A stretch of DNA of 64,000 nt from Pseudomonas paraversuta. GTDB lineage: Bacteria > Pseudomonadota > Gammaproteobacteria > Pseudomonadales > Pseudomonadaceae. Shown one piece after another: positions 1-7,998 of this stretch. The notes below the pieces were generated by a model that saw nothing but the letters and a program-made list of their open reading frames with translations, made no database searches and was not told where the DNA came from. The stretch spans positions 1-64,000 of the forward strand of contig NZ_CAJFCL010000003.1 of the NCBI RefSeq assembly GCF_904063065.1. The letters run 5' to 3'. The position numbers were made by a program, and so were the translations under genes. Each line of letters starts with the position of its first letter. Within the stretch, counting starts at the first letter, position 1.

Positions 1-1
1 C

Positions 2-841
2 GAGATCAACGTTCTGGTTGCAGGCCAGGGCATTGGTGCTGTGGCTGAAGCTGCTGCGCAAATCGCTGGTGTGGCTAAAGTGCTGGTGGCTGACAACGCG
101 GCTTACGCCCATCAGTTGCCGGAAAACGTTGCTCCGCTGGTAGCCGAGCTGGGCAAGGGCTACAGCCACATCCTGGCTGCCGCTACTTCCAACGGTAAAA
201 ACATCCTGCCGCGTGTTGCTGCGCAGCTGGACGTTGACCAGATCTCCGAGATCATCTCGGTTGAAAGCGCTGACACCTTCACCCGTCCGATCTATGCCGG
301 TAACGCCATTGCCACCGTGCAGTCCACTGCGCCAGTCAAGGTGATCACCGTGCGTGCCACCGGTTTCGACCCGGTTGCGGCCCAGGGTGGTTCGGCAGCC
401 GTTGAAGCGGTTGCAGCAGTGCACGATGCAGGCATTTCCTCGTTCGTTGGTGAAGAGCTTGCCAAGTCGGATCGTCCGGAACTGACAGCTGCCAAAATCG
501 TCGTTTCCGGCGGTCGTGGCATGCAGAACGGCGACAACTTCAAACTGCTGTACACCCTGGCTGACAAGCTGGGCGCTGCAGTGGGCGCTTCCCGCGCGGC
601 AGTTGACGCAGGTTTCGTACCGAACGACATGCAGGTCGGCCAGACCGGCAAAATCGTTGCGCCACAGCTGTACATCGCGGTCGGTATCTCCGGCGCGATC
701 CAGCATCTGGCCGGTATGAAAGACTCCAAAGTGATCGTTGCGATCAACAAGGACGAAGAAGCGCCGATCTTCCAGGTGGCCGATTACGGTCTGGTTGCGG
801 ACTTGTTCGAAGCAGTACCTGAGCTGGAGAAGCTGGTTTAA
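2..841 (+). CDS. etfA: Electron transfer flavoprotein alpha subunit (5' partial)
   Basis: The reading frame is already open at base 2 ([17 protein letters not shown]), so the true start lies left of the window and the GTG at 41 is internal. EtfA carries the FAD of the EtfAB heterodimer and passes electrons from acyl-CoA and other dehydrogenases to ETF-quinone oxidoreductase. The C-terminal FAD domain is complete: [15 protein letters not shown], then [20 protein letters not shown], then the acidic end. etfB would be expected just upstream. A weak GC hairpin (about 863-880) follows the stop. Identity is near certain; only the N-terminus is missing. Confidence 0.97.
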   Translation, partial: EINVLVAGQGIGAVAEAAAQIAGVAKVLVADNAAYAHQLPENVAPLVAELGKGYSHILAAATSNGKNILPRVAAQLDVDQISEIISVESADTFTRPIYAGNAIATVQSTAPVKVITVRATGFDPVAAQGGSAAVEAVAAVHDAGISSFVGEELAKSDRPELTAAKIVVSGGRGMQNGDNFKLLYTLADKLGAAVGASRAAVDAGFVPNDMQVGQTGKIVAPQLYIAVGISGAIQHLAGMKDSKVIVAINKDEEAPIFQVADYGLVADLFEAVPELEKLV

Positions 842-979
842 TCCAGTTGCTTCACTTATAAAGAGCCCGGTCACGCGGGCTGCGGGGAAGGGCCAAGCAC
901 GCTGTGTTTACCTGTTCTTTGCAGTCCGTGTGATCGGGTTTTTTTATGCGTCAGAATTGAGTGCGTGGAGTGCAGGGTT

Positions 980-1798
980 ATGGATGTGCGTCAGATCCGC
1001 AGGTTGTTGCTCGGGTTGGTATTGTTGCCCCTGCTGTCTGAGGCCGCGGGCAAGTGTGAACGCCTGATCGTGACCGGCAGCCCGGATGCGCCGCCTTATC
1101 TGTGGCGTGATCCTGGCAACCCGGCGCACTTGATCGGTGCCAGTGCCGACCTGATGGTGCAAGCGGGCCAGGAGCTGGGGATCAAGGTTGAAGTGCTGTA
1201 TGGCGGCAAGCGTTCCCAGGCTCAGGACGAAGTCAAAACTGGGCGTATGGACATGCTGCTGGATGCGCCGCTGACAGTGGCCGGGCTCTCTTCACTCGAC
1301 TACATCCACCCGCCACTGATGCGTAACGATTATTTGGTCTGGACCCGTAAAGATTCGGCGCTGGCCTACGAAACGCCGGCAGACCTGAGCGGACATGCAG
1401 GGGCCATTTCGGAAAAAGCCCGTACCACAGAGGCCTTTGATACATTTGCCCTGCACCAGTTAACCCTCAAGCCCGAGCCCGGACTGACGGCGGCTTTCCA
1501 GAAGCTGCTGCTCGGGCAGGTCGAGTATGTGCTGGCCGGTCGCTATGCCGGTATGGCTACGGCTCAAACCCTGGGCATTGCCGATGACGTGATGGCGCAC
1601 CCACAGCCGATCGATCAGCCGGGACTGTTTTTGGCGATATCCCATGACTCTGCCTGCAATGACCCATGGTTGCGCGGACAGCTCGCCAAAAAGATGACAG
1701 AATTGCCCGCCTCCGGCCTGGCCGAGGCTGCACTGCAACGCAATCTGGAGCGGTGGAAAGCCCAGCTGCAACAACCGCTTAGCGCCCCAAAACAGTAG
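980..1798 (+). CDS. Periplasmic solute-binding protein, family 3-like
   Basis: A 272-residue secreted protein. The chosen ATG at 980 is preceded by GGAG (967-970) and begins a signal peptide (basic MDVRQIRR, hydrophobic LLLGLVLLPLL, then SEAAG); a GTG at 965 in the same frame is less likely. The mature part resembles the type-3 extracellular solute-binding fold: GSPDAPPYLWRD near the start, a YGGKRSQAQDEVKTGRMDMLL segment and YIHPPLMRNDYLVW. No permease or ATPase gene lies nearby; instead it sits 9 bases ahead of two envelope lipoprotein genes, so it may sense or bind rather than feed an ABC importer. The ligand is unknown. Confidence 0.8.
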   Translation: MDVRQIRRLLLGLVLLPLLSEAAGKCERLIVTGSPDAPPYLWRDPGNPAHLIGASADLMVQAGQELGIKVEVLYGGKRSQAQDEVKTGRMDMLLDAPLTVAGLSSLDYIHPPLMRNDYLVWTRKDSALAYETPADLSGHAGAISEKARTTEAFDTFALHQLTLKPEPGLTAAFQKLLLGQVEYVLAGRYAGMATAQTLGIADDVMAHPQPIDQPGLFLAISHDSACNDPWLRGQLAKKMTELPASGLAEAALQRNLERWKAQLQQPLSAPKQ

Positions 1799-1807
1799 GA
1801 ATTCTTA

Positions 1808-2164
1808 GTGACATTGCGACCTTTTTTCGTCGCCCTGGCCGTTACGGCTTTGGCGGGTTGTGCAGCCGATCCGGTGCCGAATGAACAATTGCGTCTGACC
1901 GAGCAAGCCCTTGAACAAGCCAGGGCAGTGGGGGTCAGCGCCGACGATACAGCTGAACTCAAACAGGCCGAAAGCAAGTTGGCTCAGGCCCGGGCAGACA
2001 TGCTCGATGGGTCCTACAAAGATGCGCGCATGCAGGCAGAACAGGCCGAGCTTGATGCGCGATTGGCCGAAGCCCGCGTTCTGACGCAAAAAAGCCAGGA
2101 GCAGTTGAACGTGCTCAACACCCGTATCGCGCGTTTACGCAAGCAACTGGCGGAGGCCCAATGA
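1808..2164 (+). CDS. DUF4398-type lipoprotein
   Basis: A 118-residue lipoprotein starting at GTG 1808. The N-terminus MTLRPFFVALAVTALAGC ends in a lipobox (LAGC), so the cysteine is expected to be lipidated. The rest is a long alpha-helical, Ala/Gln/Glu-rich stretch (QALEQARAVG, KLAQARADML, EQAELDARLAEARVL), as in DUF4398 proteins, probably a coiled coil in the periplasm. The stop overlaps the next start by 4 bases (ATGA), which indicates translational coupling with the OmpA-like gene. The family has no established biochemical role. Confidence 0.8.
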   Translation: MTLRPFFVALAVTALAGCAADPVPNEQLRLTEQALEQARAVGVSADDTAELKQAESKLAQARADMLDGSYKDARMQAEQAELDARLAEARVLTQKSQEQLNVLNTRIARLRKQLAEAQ

Positions 2165-2976
2165 GTCTCAAGTCCGCAGTTTTCAGTGGTGTGTTGTTGT
2201 CGGGTAGCATGGCTCTGGCCGGTTGCGCCGGGCATCACAACAGTGATCAGGCCCTGCAACAGGCCGCCAGCGATTTTCAGACAGTCAAAGAAGACAGCAA
2301 CGTGCTGCGCATTGCACCCAAAGATGTGATTCGGGCCGGCGAGTCCCTGGCGCGGGCGGATCGTTTGTCTTCTTACTGGGGCAGTGGTGACGATGTGGAG
2401 CATTACGCCTACCTGAGCCAGCGTTACAGTGAAATCGCCCGCGAGCATACCCAGCAAGTACTCAACGAAGAGCGGGCTGCCAAGCTGGAACTGGAACGCC
2501 AGCGTCTGCAACTGGCACTGCGTGAGGCCAAGCTGTTGAGTGTCCAGCAGCAGGGGCAGTGGCTGGAAGAACAGATCATCAGCCTGGCCACGACTCAGAC
2601 TGACCGGGGGTTGGTGATGACCCTGGGCGACGTGTTGTTCGATACCGGCGAAGCCGACCTGAAAAATTCGGCGAACCGTACAGTGCTCAAACTGGTGCAG
2701 TTTCTGCAACTGAACCCCAAGCGCGTCGTACGTATCGAGGGCTACACCGACAGCACGGGCGGCCGGGACGACAATCTCAAATTGTCCCTGGCACGGGCAC
2801 AGGCGGTGGCGGATGTATTGATCGACCTGGGGATCGACGACAAACGTATCCAGGTGGAAGGCTACGGCGATCAGTATCCGGTGGACGTGAACGCCACCGA
2901 ACGTGGTCGTGCACAAAATCGTCGGGTTGAAATCGTCTTCTCTGACGAAAAAGGTCAACTTGGCGCTGCCCGCTAA
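2161..2976 (+). CDS. OmpA-family lipoprotein with DUF4398-like N-terminus
   Basis: A 271-residue protein. Residues 1-22 are a lipoprotein signal ending LAGC. Residues about 25-125 form a helical region similar in style to the preceding DUF4398 protein (QAASDFQTVKED, EIAREHTQQVLNEERAAKLELERQRL). Residues about 155-265 are an OmpA C-terminal peptidoglycan-binding domain: GDVLFDTGEADL, RIEGYTDSTGG, LSLARAQAVADVL, and NRRVEI near the end. It should anchor the outer membrane to the cell wall. It is the last gene of the operon with the solute-binding protein and the small lipoprotein. Confidence 0.9.
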   Translation: MSLKSAVFSGVLLSGSMALAGCAGHHNSDQALQQAASDFQTVKEDSNVLRIAPKDVIRAGESLARADRLSSYWGSGDDVEHYAYLSQRYSEIAREHTQQVLNEERAAKLELERQRLQLALREAKLLSVQQQGQWLEEQIISLATTQTDRGLVMTLGDVLFDTGEADLKNSANRTVLKLVQFLQLNPKRVVRIEGYTDSTGGRDDNLKLSLARAQAVADVLIDLGIDDKRIQVEGYGDQYPVDVNATERGRAQNRRVEIVFSDEKGQLGAAR

Positions 2977-2993
2977 TTCCCCGCATACCCGCT

Positions 2994-3068
2994 AGCCGTT
3001 GCCGCAGGCTGCGACGGCCTGCGTGGCAGCCCTGATCCTGAGGGGCCTGCGGGCCCTGTCGCAGTCCA
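2994..3068. repeat. GC-rich REP-like inverted sequences
   Basis: The gap after the OmpA-like gene holds imperfect, GC-rich inverted motifs (GCCGCAGGCTGCG near 3000 and GGGCCTGCGGGCCC near 3043), followed by GGCGAGCAATGCGCTCGC near 3075-3092. They resemble the R-type repetitive extragenic palindromes of Pseudomonas and may end the upstream operon. No T-run follows, so classification is uncertain. Confidence 0.4.
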
Positions 3069-3113
3069 CTGCAGTGGCGAGCAATGCGCTCGCACCTCCT
3101 TTCCCTTCGTCAA

Positions 3114-3184
3114 CCTGTACCCATACAGTTAAGCCTTTAGCCCACTGTACTGCTGAGGTGGGTGACAACTGTGCCCGTACACTT
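3114..3184. promoter_or_regulatory. Candidate MocR operator: repeated CTGTAC motifs
   Basis: Two 17-base near-direct repeats, CCTGTACCCATACAGTT (3114-3130) and ACTGTGCCCGTACACTT (3168-3184), agree at 13 of 17 positions and start 54 bases apart, about five helical turns. A third half-copy ACTGTAC lies at 3144-3150. The first copy is itself an inverted repeat (CTGTA-N4-TACAG). The array ends 74 bases before the start of a MocR-type regulator; MocR proteins are known to bind spaced direct repeats in their own promoter regions. Assignment as operator is inference. Confidence 0.5.
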
Positions 3185-3258
3185 CTAAACTGTTTCGGTT
3201 ATTGCTCTCAAGAACATGCTCTTCATAAAAATAATGCCTGAACATCGAGTGCTGCGAC

Positions 3259-4698
3259 ATGACCAACCTTTTGCTCTATCAACGTATCGCTCAGCAGTTG
3301 GCTGAAGATATTCGGCGCGGCGTGTATCAGCCGGGCGAACGAGTACCTTCGGTGCGCAAGATGAGTTCGCAGCTCAATGTCAGTCACGCGACGGTGTTGC
3401 AGGCTTATGCCAACCTTGAAGATCAGGGCTTGATCAGGGCGCGTCCGCAATCCGGCTATTACGTACACCAGACTCCCGCCTTGACGGCGCCTACCCCCGA
3501 TATAGCCCGGGTCGAACGTCCGGGGCTGGTGACGCGCAGCAGCATCATTCAGCAAGTGCTGGTCGAATCACGTCGCGAAGGGGTGTTTCCACTGGGGGCC
3601 GCGGTACCGAGTGTCGACTACTTGCCGGTGCGGGCATTGCATCAGCAACTGGCCAAGGTCACGCGTTTCCACAGCCCTCGGGCGTTCAGCTACATGTTCA
3701 GTCCGGGCTTTGAGCCGCTGCGCCGCCAGGTCGCGATCCGCATGCGCGACGCCGGGGTAGTGGTTGACCCCTCGGAGGTGATCATCACCCACGGTTGTGT
3801 CGATGCCCTGCAAATGTCGCTGCGCACGCTGACCCGCCCGGGGGACCTGATTGCGGCCGAGTCACCGACCTATTACGGCTTGCTGCAGCTTGCCGATCTT
3901 TTGGGTCTGAAGGTCATCGAAATACCCAGCGATCCGGCCACCGGCATGAGCCTCGAAGCTCTGCAGCTGGCGGCCAATCAATGGTCGATCAAGGCTCTGG
4001 TCCTGACCACGCGCCTGAGCAATCCGCTGGGTGGCACCATGCCCGAAGAGCGGCAGAAGCAGTTGCTGCGCCTGGCCTCGGATTTTGATATTCAGATTGT
4101 TGAAGATGATATTTATGGCGAACTGATGTTTGAAGTCGGTCGCACCAAAGCCTTGAAGGCCTACGACCGTCTGGATCGGGTGATTTACTGCTCCAGTTTC
4201 TCTAAAACCCTGTCGCCGGGTGTGAGAATCGGCTGGATGATCGCCGGCAAATATCAACAGGAAATCCAGCGCCTGCAAACCTTCACCACTCATTCGGCGT
4301 GCAGTGTCACGCAGATGGGGGTAGCGGCCTATCTTGAAAACGGCGGCTACGATCGCCATTTGCGGTTTATCCGCCAGGAATACCGTAAGAACCTCAGCGC
4401 GTTCCAGCTGGCCGTTCAGCAGCACTTTCCGGAAGGAACACAAATGTCGCGCCCCAGTGGCGGCTTCATTTTGTGGGTCAGCTTGCCGGGCCGGGTCAAT
4501 ACCCAGGAGCTGCATGTCCGGGCGTTGCAACAGGGCATCAGTATTGCCCCGGGGCTGATATTCAGTAATACCGAGCAGTTCAATCACTGTATACGTCTGA
4601 ACTGCGCCATACCCTGGAACCGCGAGGCCGAGCGGGCGCTGATGACCCTGGGCATGCTTGCCAGCCAGCTTTGCCTGGAAACGGCAAGCCTCTACTGA
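3259..4698 (+). CDS. MocR/GntR-family regulator with aminotransferase domain
   Basis: A 479-residue fusion. Residues about 5-75 form a GntR winged helix (YQRIAQQLAEDIRRGVYQPG, VPSVRKMSSQLNVSHATVLQAY, GLIRARPQSGYYV). Residues about 110-470 form a fold-type I PLP aminotransferase domain with the expected lysine at 316 in SSFSKTLSPGVRIGW, the NPLGG motif and VEDDIYGEL. Such MocR proteins usually act as PLP- or amine-responsive regulators rather than enzymes. The start follows the repeated CTGTAC array, suggesting autoregulation. No divergent target gene exists here; the target could be itself, the small exported protein downstream, or distant genes. Confidence 0.92.
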   Translation: MTNLLLYQRIAQQLAEDIRRGVYQPGERVPSVRKMSSQLNVSHATVLQAYANLEDQGLIRARPQSGYYVHQTPALTAPTPDIARVERPGLVTRSSIIQQVLVESRREGVFPLGAAVPSVDYLPVRALHQQLAKVTRFHSPRAFSYMFSPGFEPLRRQVAIRMRDAGVVVDPSEVIITHGCVDALQMSLRTLTRPGDLIAAESPTYYGLLQLADLLGLKVIEIPSDPATGMSLEALQLAANQWSIKALVLTTRLSNPLGGTMPEERQKQLLRLASDFDIQIVEDDIYGELMFEVGRTKALKAYDRLDRVIYCSSFSKTLSPGVRIGWMIAGKYQQEIQRLQTFTTHSACSVTQMGVAAYLENGGYDRHLRFIRQEYRKNLSAFQLAVQQHFPEGTQMSRPSGGFILWVSLPGRVNTQELHVRALQQGISIAPGLIFSNTEQFNHCIRLNCAIPWNREAERALMTLGMLASQLCLETASLY

Positions 4699-4800
4699 GG
4701 AGCTGAGCGACGGCGGATACAACCATTGGGATACTTTGGACTTGTCACTCTGGTGCTAAAGCGCCAGCATATGCGCCTAAACCGTTAAAGCTGTGGAGTT

Positions 4801-5271
4801 ATGAAAGCGACATTCTGTGTGGGGCTTATATTGATGGGTGTGCTGACGGCGTTCAATGCTGGCGCTGCTACAGCCGTTCAGTCGCAGCCAGAAACAGTCA
4901 CTGCCAAGTCGCACACTGCCAGTTCCAGGGAAAAACCTGTGGCTGCCAGGCAAGCTCCGGCAAAGAAACGCGCGCCCATCGCGAGCAAATCCAGCTCTGC
5001 CCACGAGATTGCGAAAAAGCCTCTGCCCTCTGCCAAACTTGACTTGAGCTTGCCTCCCGAGATGGTCCGCCAGCTGCGGCCTCTGGGTACCATTGCAATG
5101 CCTGCGCACAAGCCGCTGCTGCCGAACATGTTTGGCGAAAAGCCGGAACAGGAAAGCCCTTTTCAATTGAACGGGCGCTTGCTCAGCAATGAAATGGGTC
5201 TGCAATTGCGCAACGAAGCGCGGCAGAGCGAGATTGAGGGCGCGGCGCTGGATTTTGAATTCAAACAATAA
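4801..5271 (+). CDS. Small exported protein of unknown function
   Basis: 156 residues. An N-terminal signal peptide (MKATFCVGLILMGVLTAFNAGAA) is followed by a low-complexity Ala/Lys/Ser/Pro region to about residue 75, then a more ordered end with LDLSLPPEMVRQLRPLG and LLPNMFGEKPEQESPFQLNGRLLSNE. No enzyme motif is visible. It lies 100 bases after the MocR gene on the same strand, close enough for co-regulation. GTGGAG lies immediately before the ATG. I do not recognise a named family. Confidence 0.7.
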   Translation: MKATFCVGLILMGVLTAFNAGAATAVQSQPETVTAKSHTASSREKPVAARQAPAKKRAPIASKSSSAHEIAKKPLPSAKLDLSLPPEMVRQLRPLGTIAMPAHKPLLPNMFGEKPEQESPFQLNGRLLSNEMGLQLRNEARQSEIEGAALDFEFKQ

Positions 5272-5428
5272 GTGCCTGCAGCTCAACCTTCCATTCCATT
5301 GCGGCCGGCTTGCAAACTGACTGCCCGGTCACAGCCATTTCTGCTGAACGGTCAATTTCAAACGCCCGTTCCAGCGAGTAATATCCCTTGTCATCAACAC
5401 ACTTTGCCCCGAATCAGGAGCTACTGTC

Positions 5429-5683
5429 ATGAACTGCCGTGAAGGCTGTGGCGCTTGCTGCATCGCCCCCTCCATCAGTACTCCGCTGCCCGGCATGCCC
5501 CATGGCAAACCTGCGGGGGAACGCTGTCTGCATCTTTCTGTCGACTACTTGTGCGGTTTGTTCGGCCAGCCCGAACGTCCGGCCGTATGTGGCGCTTTTC
5601 AGGCCGACATCGAGGTGTGTGGCAGCAATCGAGAAGAAGCGATCAAGCTGATCGGTTGGTGGGAGCGCATGACAGCGGCTTAG
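5429..5683 (+). CDS. YkgJ-type cysteine-cluster protein
   Basis: 84 residues with the cysteine pattern of the YkgJ/CxxCxxCC family: CREGCGACC at residues 3-11, then CLHL, YLCGLF, AVCGAFQADIEVCG. These cysteines are thought to bind zinc or iron-sulfur, but function is not established for the small members. Length is typical for the short Pseudomonas version. It lies 47 bases upstream of the START-domain gene and could share its transcript. Confidence 0.85.
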   Translation: MNCREGCGACCIAPSISTPLPGMPHGKPAGERCLHLSVDYLCGLFGQPERPAVCGAFQADIEVCGSNREEAIKLIGWWERMTAA

Positions 5684-5730
5684 TGTGTTTTTGTTCAGTG
5701 AACAGACCTTCAACAATAAGGAATAAGACA

Positions 5731-6336
5731 ATGGGTTCGTTGCATAGAGTGGCATTGGCATGCGGTTTGACTGTTTTGCTGGCGGGCGTGGCCCAGGCAG
5801 AAGACTGGAAGGTGGCGAAAAATGAAGACGGGATCAAGGTCTCGCTGAGTGAAGTTCCCGGGTCTCAATACAAGGCCTACCAAGGGGTAACCACCATCAA
5901 AGCGCCACTTGCCAAAATCAGTGCTTTGCAAGAAGACGTGGCCAGTGCCTGTGCCTGGATTCACGAGTGTAAAACGCAAAAGCTGCTCAAGCATGAGGGC
6001 GATCAGAGCTGGACCTATACCCAGTTCAATACCCCCTGGCCCGTGACCCCCCGTGACTCGGTACTGCTGGTGACCACGAATGTGGCAGCGGATGGCACCT
6101 TGACCCGCACCCTGAAGGGCTTGCCGAAGTACATTCCTGAAGAAAAGGGCTTTGTTCGGGTCGCTCAGGTCGACGGTTTCTGGAAATTGGTACCCAAAGG
6201 CGACAATCTGACAGAAGTCACCTATCAGGTGCACACCGAGCCGGGCGGCAGCGTGCCTTCATGGCTGGCCAACAAGTTTGTGGTCGATGCCCCGTTCAAT
6301 ACCCTCAAGGCGCTGCGTGAGCGTGCAGAGAAGTAA
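5731..6336 (+). CDS. Periplasmic START-domain protein
   Basis: 201 residues. The ATG at 5731 follows a weak AAGGAAT and starts a clear signal peptide (MGSLHRVALACGLTVLLAGVAQA, cleavage before EDW). The mature protein matches the START/lipid-transfer fold seen in small Pseudomonas proteins: WKVAKNEDGIKV, YKAYQGVTTIKAPLAKI, the aromatic NTPWPVTPRDSVL, and a C-terminal helix with VDAPFNTLKALRERAE. START domains bind lipids or other hydrophobic ligands; the ligand here is unknown. A longer in-frame reading from 5455 overlaps the previous gene and is not the real start. Confidence 0.88.
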   Translation: MGSLHRVALACGLTVLLAGVAQAEDWKVAKNEDGIKVSLSEVPGSQYKAYQGVTTIKAPLAKISALQEDVASACAWIHECKTQKLLKHEGDQSWTYTQFNTPWPVTPRDSVLLVTTNVAADGTLTRTLKGLPKYIPEEKGFVRVAQVDGFWKLVPKGDNLTEVTYQVHTEPGGSVPSWLANKFVVDAPFNTLKALRERAEK

Positions 6337-6367
6337 TCAGCACTCTGATATCTGTTTGGCCCGGCAT

Positions 6368-6388
6368 CTGGACAGCGCATCTGTCCAG
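6368..6388. other. Perfect hairpin after START gene
   Basis: CTGGACAG (6368-6375) and CTGTCCAG (6381-6388) form an 8-bp stem with a 5-base loop, 32 bases after the START-gene stop. There is no T-run directly after it, so it may be an mRNA-stabilising 3' hairpin rather than an intrinsic terminator. Confidence 0.4.
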
Positions 6389-6453
6389 CTACCGGGCCAG
6401 GTCACGCAAGTCTTTGGCAGACAAAAAAAATCTCCGATTTCACGGCTTCCCTC

Positions 6454-6483
6454 TTGGCAGTCATTGCGCGCTGGGGCTACTCT
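6454..6483 (+). promoter_or_regulatory. Candidate sigma-70 promoter for RraB-like gene
   Basis: TTGGCA (6454-6459) and TACTCT (6478-6483) are separated by 18 bases, which would give a leader of roughly 120 bases before the ATG at 6613. Each box is only a partial match to consensus. Confidence 0.35.
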
Positions 6484-6612
6484 GCATCCAGACCAGCGAA
6501 GTAATCGACTGGCTCTGATCTTGTTCGCTACATGCTTAACACTCTCTGTCATGGCCAACCTGTTGCCGGTCAGGGAGCGCTGAATGTCTATCCATTGCGA
6601 GGAGGACGTTTC

Positions 6613-6954
6613 ATGAGCACAGCCCATCAAGAAGACCTCAGCAGCTATGTGCTGCGCCGCATGAAAGAAGGCGGTTTTGATTTTTCCCGCATCCATCCCA
6701 TCGAGTTCTACGCCATTTTCCCGGACGAGGAGCGGGCGCGCAGAGCGGCAGGCAAATTTTGTGGTGAATCCCTGAATGCCCAGATCAACGTGCGGGATGA
6801 CGGTGCCTGGCATCTGGAATTGAGCAAAGTGATGTACGCCACCTATGGTGGCATTGGTGATTTTGAGCAGGATTTCGAAGCAGTGGTTGTCCCCCTGGGC
6901 GGGATCATTGAAGGCTGGGGCGTCAAGCAGGAGGTGCGTGGCCTGCTCAATTGA
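6613..6954 (+). CDS. RraB-like ribonuclease E inhibitor family protein
   Basis: 113 residues from ATG 6613 with GGAGG at 6601. The sequence MSTAHQEDLSSYVLRRMKEGG, then HPIEFYAIFPDEERARRAA, WHLELSKVMYATYGGIGDFEQDFEAVVVPLGG and GWGVKQEV fits the RraB/DUF695-like fold. In E. coli RraB binds RNase E and alters mRNA decay; in Pseudomonas the partner is not established. It stands alone, with its own candidate promoter and a strong terminator. Confidence 0.8.
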   Translation: MSTAHQEDLSSYVLRRMKEGGFDFSRIHPIEFYAIFPDEERARRAAGKFCGESLNAQINVRDDGAWHLELSKVMYATYGGIGDFEQDFEAVVVPLGGIIEGWGVKQEVRGLLN

Positions 6955-6971
6955 ATCAAGTTGAAAGAGTC

Positions 6972-7006
6972 AACGGCTGGCCTCAGGGCCGGCCGTTCTG
7001 GTTTTT
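6972..7006 (+). terminator. Rho-independent terminator after RraB-like gene
   Basis: Stem AACGGCTGGCC (6972-6982) pairs with GGCCGGCCGTT (6987-6997) around a TCAG loop, with one G-T pair, followed shortly by GTTTTTG. Confidence 0.8.
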
Positions 7007-7025
7007 GCAGACTGCATATTCCCGG

Positions 7026-7838
7026 TCAGGCCTGGCCATTCACCTTGCGCGTAGCCATATGCTGCAAATAGCGGATCAACATGTCCAGCTCACTGTCGGG
7101 TAACACGCTGGCCGAAAAGCCTTGCATGCGTGCCTGTGGCCAGTGCCGCAGGCTTTGCGGGTCGCGGATGTAGCGCTTGAGAAAGTCTGCTGCGAAGTAC
7201 TCGGTGGGGTTGTACGGAATGTTCAGGTCGGGGCCGAATTGGGCATCGCCCGCACCATTTAGACGATGGCACGCCAGGCAGTTTTTTTGAAACAGTGCAA
7301 ACCCCTGATTGATCGGAGAATCCGTGGGCAGTGCCGGGTCTGGCAGCAGGGCCGCAAAGCGTTCGGCAACCGGCGGTTGGCGTTTGAAACTGGCCACTTG
7401 AAAAGGCCATTGTTCGGGGCTGATATGGCTGGCCTGAGGGTCGGTCCATACCAGATAGAACGGTCCCGCACTCGGTTTGTCCTTACCCAGCGGTGGCCAG
7501 GGCTGAGCCGGATCTTCAATTGCCAGCCAGGCTCTGGCGCCGCTGCGGCTTAGCAGCGGTCCGGCGGCCAGCTCCGCAGCAAACCCGTCCAGAGCGATCG
7601 CTTGCAGGTGGTCGTCAGGCTTGATGCCCTGGAGCAGGGTGGCCAGGGGAATAGCGCGGTAGGTCATGTTGCGTCTGTATGCAACATCATCAGTGATAAG
7701 CAGGGTTTGCGTCGCCGGATGCTGCAACAGCTCGGCGGTTTGCCAGCTGCGGCTGGCGTTGCCCAGGTCGAGTGTGAGTTGGGCCGCGCCAGCCGGCAGG
7801 CTGAGTAAGTAAACCAGGAAGAGAGTCAGTAATTTCAA
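7026..7838 (-). CDS. Secreted mono-haem cytochrome c with Moco-domain-like N-terminal half
   Basis: 270 residues. A signal peptide (MKLLTLFLVYLLSLPAGA) is followed by a domain of about 150 residues whose pattern (RAIPLATLLQGIKPDD, IALDGFAAELAAGPLL, AWLAIEDPAQPW, PFYLVW) resembles the oxidoreductase molybdopterin-binding (YedY/SUOX) fold. The C-terminal third is a class I cytochrome c with CLACH at 187-191 and a likely axial Met at 238 (RMQGF). The only cysteines in the protein are the two haem cysteines, so the N-terminal domain lacks the usual Mo-ligating cysteine. It is likely a periplasmic electron carrier; partners are unknown. Confidence 0.82.
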   Translation of the reverse strand: MKLLTLFLVYLLSLPAGAAQLTLDLGNASRSWQTAELLQHPATQTLLITDDVAYRRNMTYRAIPLATLLQGIKPDDHLQAIALDGFAAELAAGPLLSRSGARAWLAIEDPAQPWPPLGKDKPSAGPFYLVWTDPQASHISPEQWPFQVASFKRQPPVAERFAALLPDPALPTDSPINQGFALFQKNCLACHRLNGAGDAQFGPDLNIPYNPTEYFAADFLKRYIRDPQSLRHWPQARMQGFSASVLPDSELDMLIRYLQHMATRKVNGQA

Positions 7839-7902
7839 TGGGGATGCTGTTCTGTTGTGATCGATGGCCTGGGTGCCACTGGCCCGAACTGAAGGCGATA
7901 CC

Positions 7903-7998
7903 TTAGCCGATTACCCTGGTGAGATTGGGTAAAATCAAGAGTAAGGTCGTGGCAAAGAGAATAAGTCCGGCCTGACGTACTTTCGTATATTTAAACAT
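7903..7998 (-). CDS. 31-residue single-span membrane peptide
   Basis: Short open frame: ATG at 7998, stop at 7905-7903. The peptide is basic at the start (MFKYTKVRQA), then a hydrophobic stretch GLILFATTLLLILP, then NLTRVIG. The charge/hydrophobic/charge layout is that of a small inner-membrane protein. It lies in a gap of nearly 600 bases between the cytochrome gene and the amidotransferase gene. Upstream (AAAAAAAGGCAGACCGCC) only a weak GGCAGA precedes the ATG. Coding status rests on composition alone. Confidence 0.5.
   Translation of the reverse strand: MFKYTKVRQAGLILFATTLLLILPNLTRVIG

Noticed and set aside
2994..3258. Small plus-strand open frame 2999-3241 before the MocR gene
   Set aside because: It runs through REP-like and operator-like sequence, has no ribosome site or domain, and its composition is not protein-like.
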